DNA of 64,000 nucleotides from Coriaria nepalensis. Taxonomy: Eukaryota; Streptophyta; Magnoliopsida; Cucurbitales; Coriariaceae. Each line of letters starts with the position of its first letter. The stretch's first letter is position 1. The translations under genes and the position numbers were made by a program. The notes beneath the pieces were generated by a model. The model was given only the letters and a program-made list of their open reading frames with translations. It ran no database searches and had not been told where the DNA came from. Shown one piece after another: positions 63,700 to 64,000 of this stretch. The stretch spans positions 27,175,209-27,239,208 of the forward strand of contig CP114482.1 in assembly GCA_027186245.1 (NCBI GenBank), in the 5' to 3' direction.

Positions 63700-64000
63700 A
63701 ATGTTTGAAGGGCGAAAATGGAATTCGTTCGAATTAATTCAGAATGATTTAATGACTAGAAGAGACTCAGTGACAAGACTTTAAGGCTAAACAAATGCAT
63801 TGTTGGCTTCAATAGATCAACTGCGGGGTACGCACGAAAGTCATGTTTAAAGGCTGAATTTCGTTCGAAGTGATTTAGAATGATTTACTGATTAAAACAG
63901 ACGCAAAAATATGACTTTAAGGCTAAAAAAATGCATAGTTGCCATCAATAGATCAATTACAAGTTATGCATGAAAGTCGCGTTCTAAATGCAAAAAGAGA
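63700..64000. repeat. Start of a further HOR copy, cut by the window end
   Basis: Unit f again, incomplete. The array clearly continues beyond the right edge, as it does beyond the left edge, where the window starts exactly at an A subunit. Confidence 0.85.

Larger units (their letters stand above)
1..64000. repeat. Continuous satellite DNA array, 153 units of ~420 bp
   Basis: The entire window is a head-to-tail tandem array. I located the start of each A subunit (core tgtttgaag preceded by tc or aa) at 1, 422, 843, 1264, 1685 and so on up to 63700. The spacing is 419-422 bp throughout, except for one short unit (31559-31835). All units share one orientation. No unique sequence, transposon insertion, inversion or gene is visible on either strand. 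AT-richness, unit size and multimeric organisation are typical of eukaryotic centromeric or pericentromeric satellites. That location is inferred from class resemblance, not shown by the sequence. Each unit is a trimer of ~140-bp subunits, close to a nucleosomal length of DNA. The family and species are not recognised. Confidence 0.97.
29463..64000. repeat. Family II satellite block (83 units, ~419 bp)
   Basis: Eighty-three units, the last one partial, average about 419.3 bp once the one short unit is excluded. Diagnostic bases are: in A, atgactttaagg, ctagaagagactcagtg and, in most units, gttacgcac; in B, gatttactgac, gacgcaaaaatatgac and gccatcaatag; in C, aatgattgaaaagac and acaatttaatg. 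These are fixed or nearly fixed from 29.5 kb to the end and essentially absent to the left. The block divides loosely into a mosaic part (29463 to about 52384) and a part with clear 8-unit and 5-unit HORs (52385 to 64000). Confidence 0.92.

Noticed and set aside
1..64000. CRISPR array
   Set aside because: Repeats are contiguous ~140-bp and ~420-bp units with no unique spacers between short direct repeats, and there are no cas genes.
1..64000. Tandem gene family, rDNA spacer or tRNA cluster
   Set aside because: No long open frames, no rRNA or tRNA-like segments and no box A/B pairs were recognised in the unit. The unit is AT-rich with stops in all frames of most copies.
1..64000. Transposable-element-derived tandem repeat (e.g. 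LTR or Helitron-type arrays)
   Set aside because: No terminal inverted repeats, target-site duplications, tRNA primer site or polypurine tract were seen. The internal trimer of ~140-bp monomers is explained by satellite evolution alone.
1..64000. Telomeric or subtelomeric simple repeats
   Set aside because: No short G-rich tandem repeats of telomere type occur on either strand.
1..64000. Bacterial, phage or organellar sequence with a hidden system
   Set aside because: There is no coding density, ribosome-binding sites or operon structure. The window is fully accounted for by the satellite.

Overview
The whole 64 kb window is one uninterrupted tandem array of an AT-rich eukaryotic satellite DNA. 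I found no gene, RNA gene, transposon, inversion or unique spacer in it. The sequence fits a centromeric or pericentromeric (constitutive heterochromatin) block of a nuclear chromosome. I do not recognise the satellite family and cannot name the taxon.

Basic architecture. The sequence repeats every ~420 bp, and each 420-bp unit is a trimer of three diverged but clearly homologous ~140-bp subunits, here called A (~142 bp, carries the GAATTC site), B (~136 bp) and C (~143 bp). Tracking the start of each A subunit gives 153 consecutive head-to-tail units, the last one partial. All are in the same orientation. Only one register break was seen (31836-31861), where one C subunit's worth of sequence has been lost.

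Two families. Positions 1-29044 hold 69 units of family I (mean ~421 bp). The unit at 29045-29462 is a hybrid, with a family switch inside its A subunit between about 29125 and 29174. Positions 29463-64000 hold 83 units of family II (mean ~419.3 bp, not counting the short unit). The families differ by fixed diagnostic bases in all three subunits and by 1-2 bp of unit length.

Higher-order structure, left to right. 422-1684 has three units sharing one C subtype. 1938-4463 is a tandem duplication of a 3-unit block (1263 bp each). 4632-8418 recurs at 12629-16415 (offset 7997 bp, 19 units). 14733-19780 is a regular 4-unit higher-order repeat (HOR, ~1683 bp, three copies). 20202-25255 is a mosaic. 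25256-26939 is a 2-unit duplication (842 bp each). In family II, 29463-52384 is a patchwork of segmental duplications at offsets of 7, 6, 2 and 19 units. 52385-59086 is an 8-unit HOR (~3350 bp, two copies), which then gives way to a 5-unit HOR (2097 bp, from 57828). The 5-unit form can be read as the 8-unit form with three units removed through a visible hybrid unit.

Nothing here encodes a working protein as far as I can see. Minus-strand 74-codon open frames recur in part of family I. They begin with GTG, cross subunit boundaries and are absent from family II, so I treat them as by-products of the repeat. The interest of the window is evolutionary: it records unequal exchange, conversion and HOR birth and contraction at base resolution. 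Subtype assignments were made by eye from diagnostic bases, not by alignment software, so block edges are approximate to tens of bases or more.
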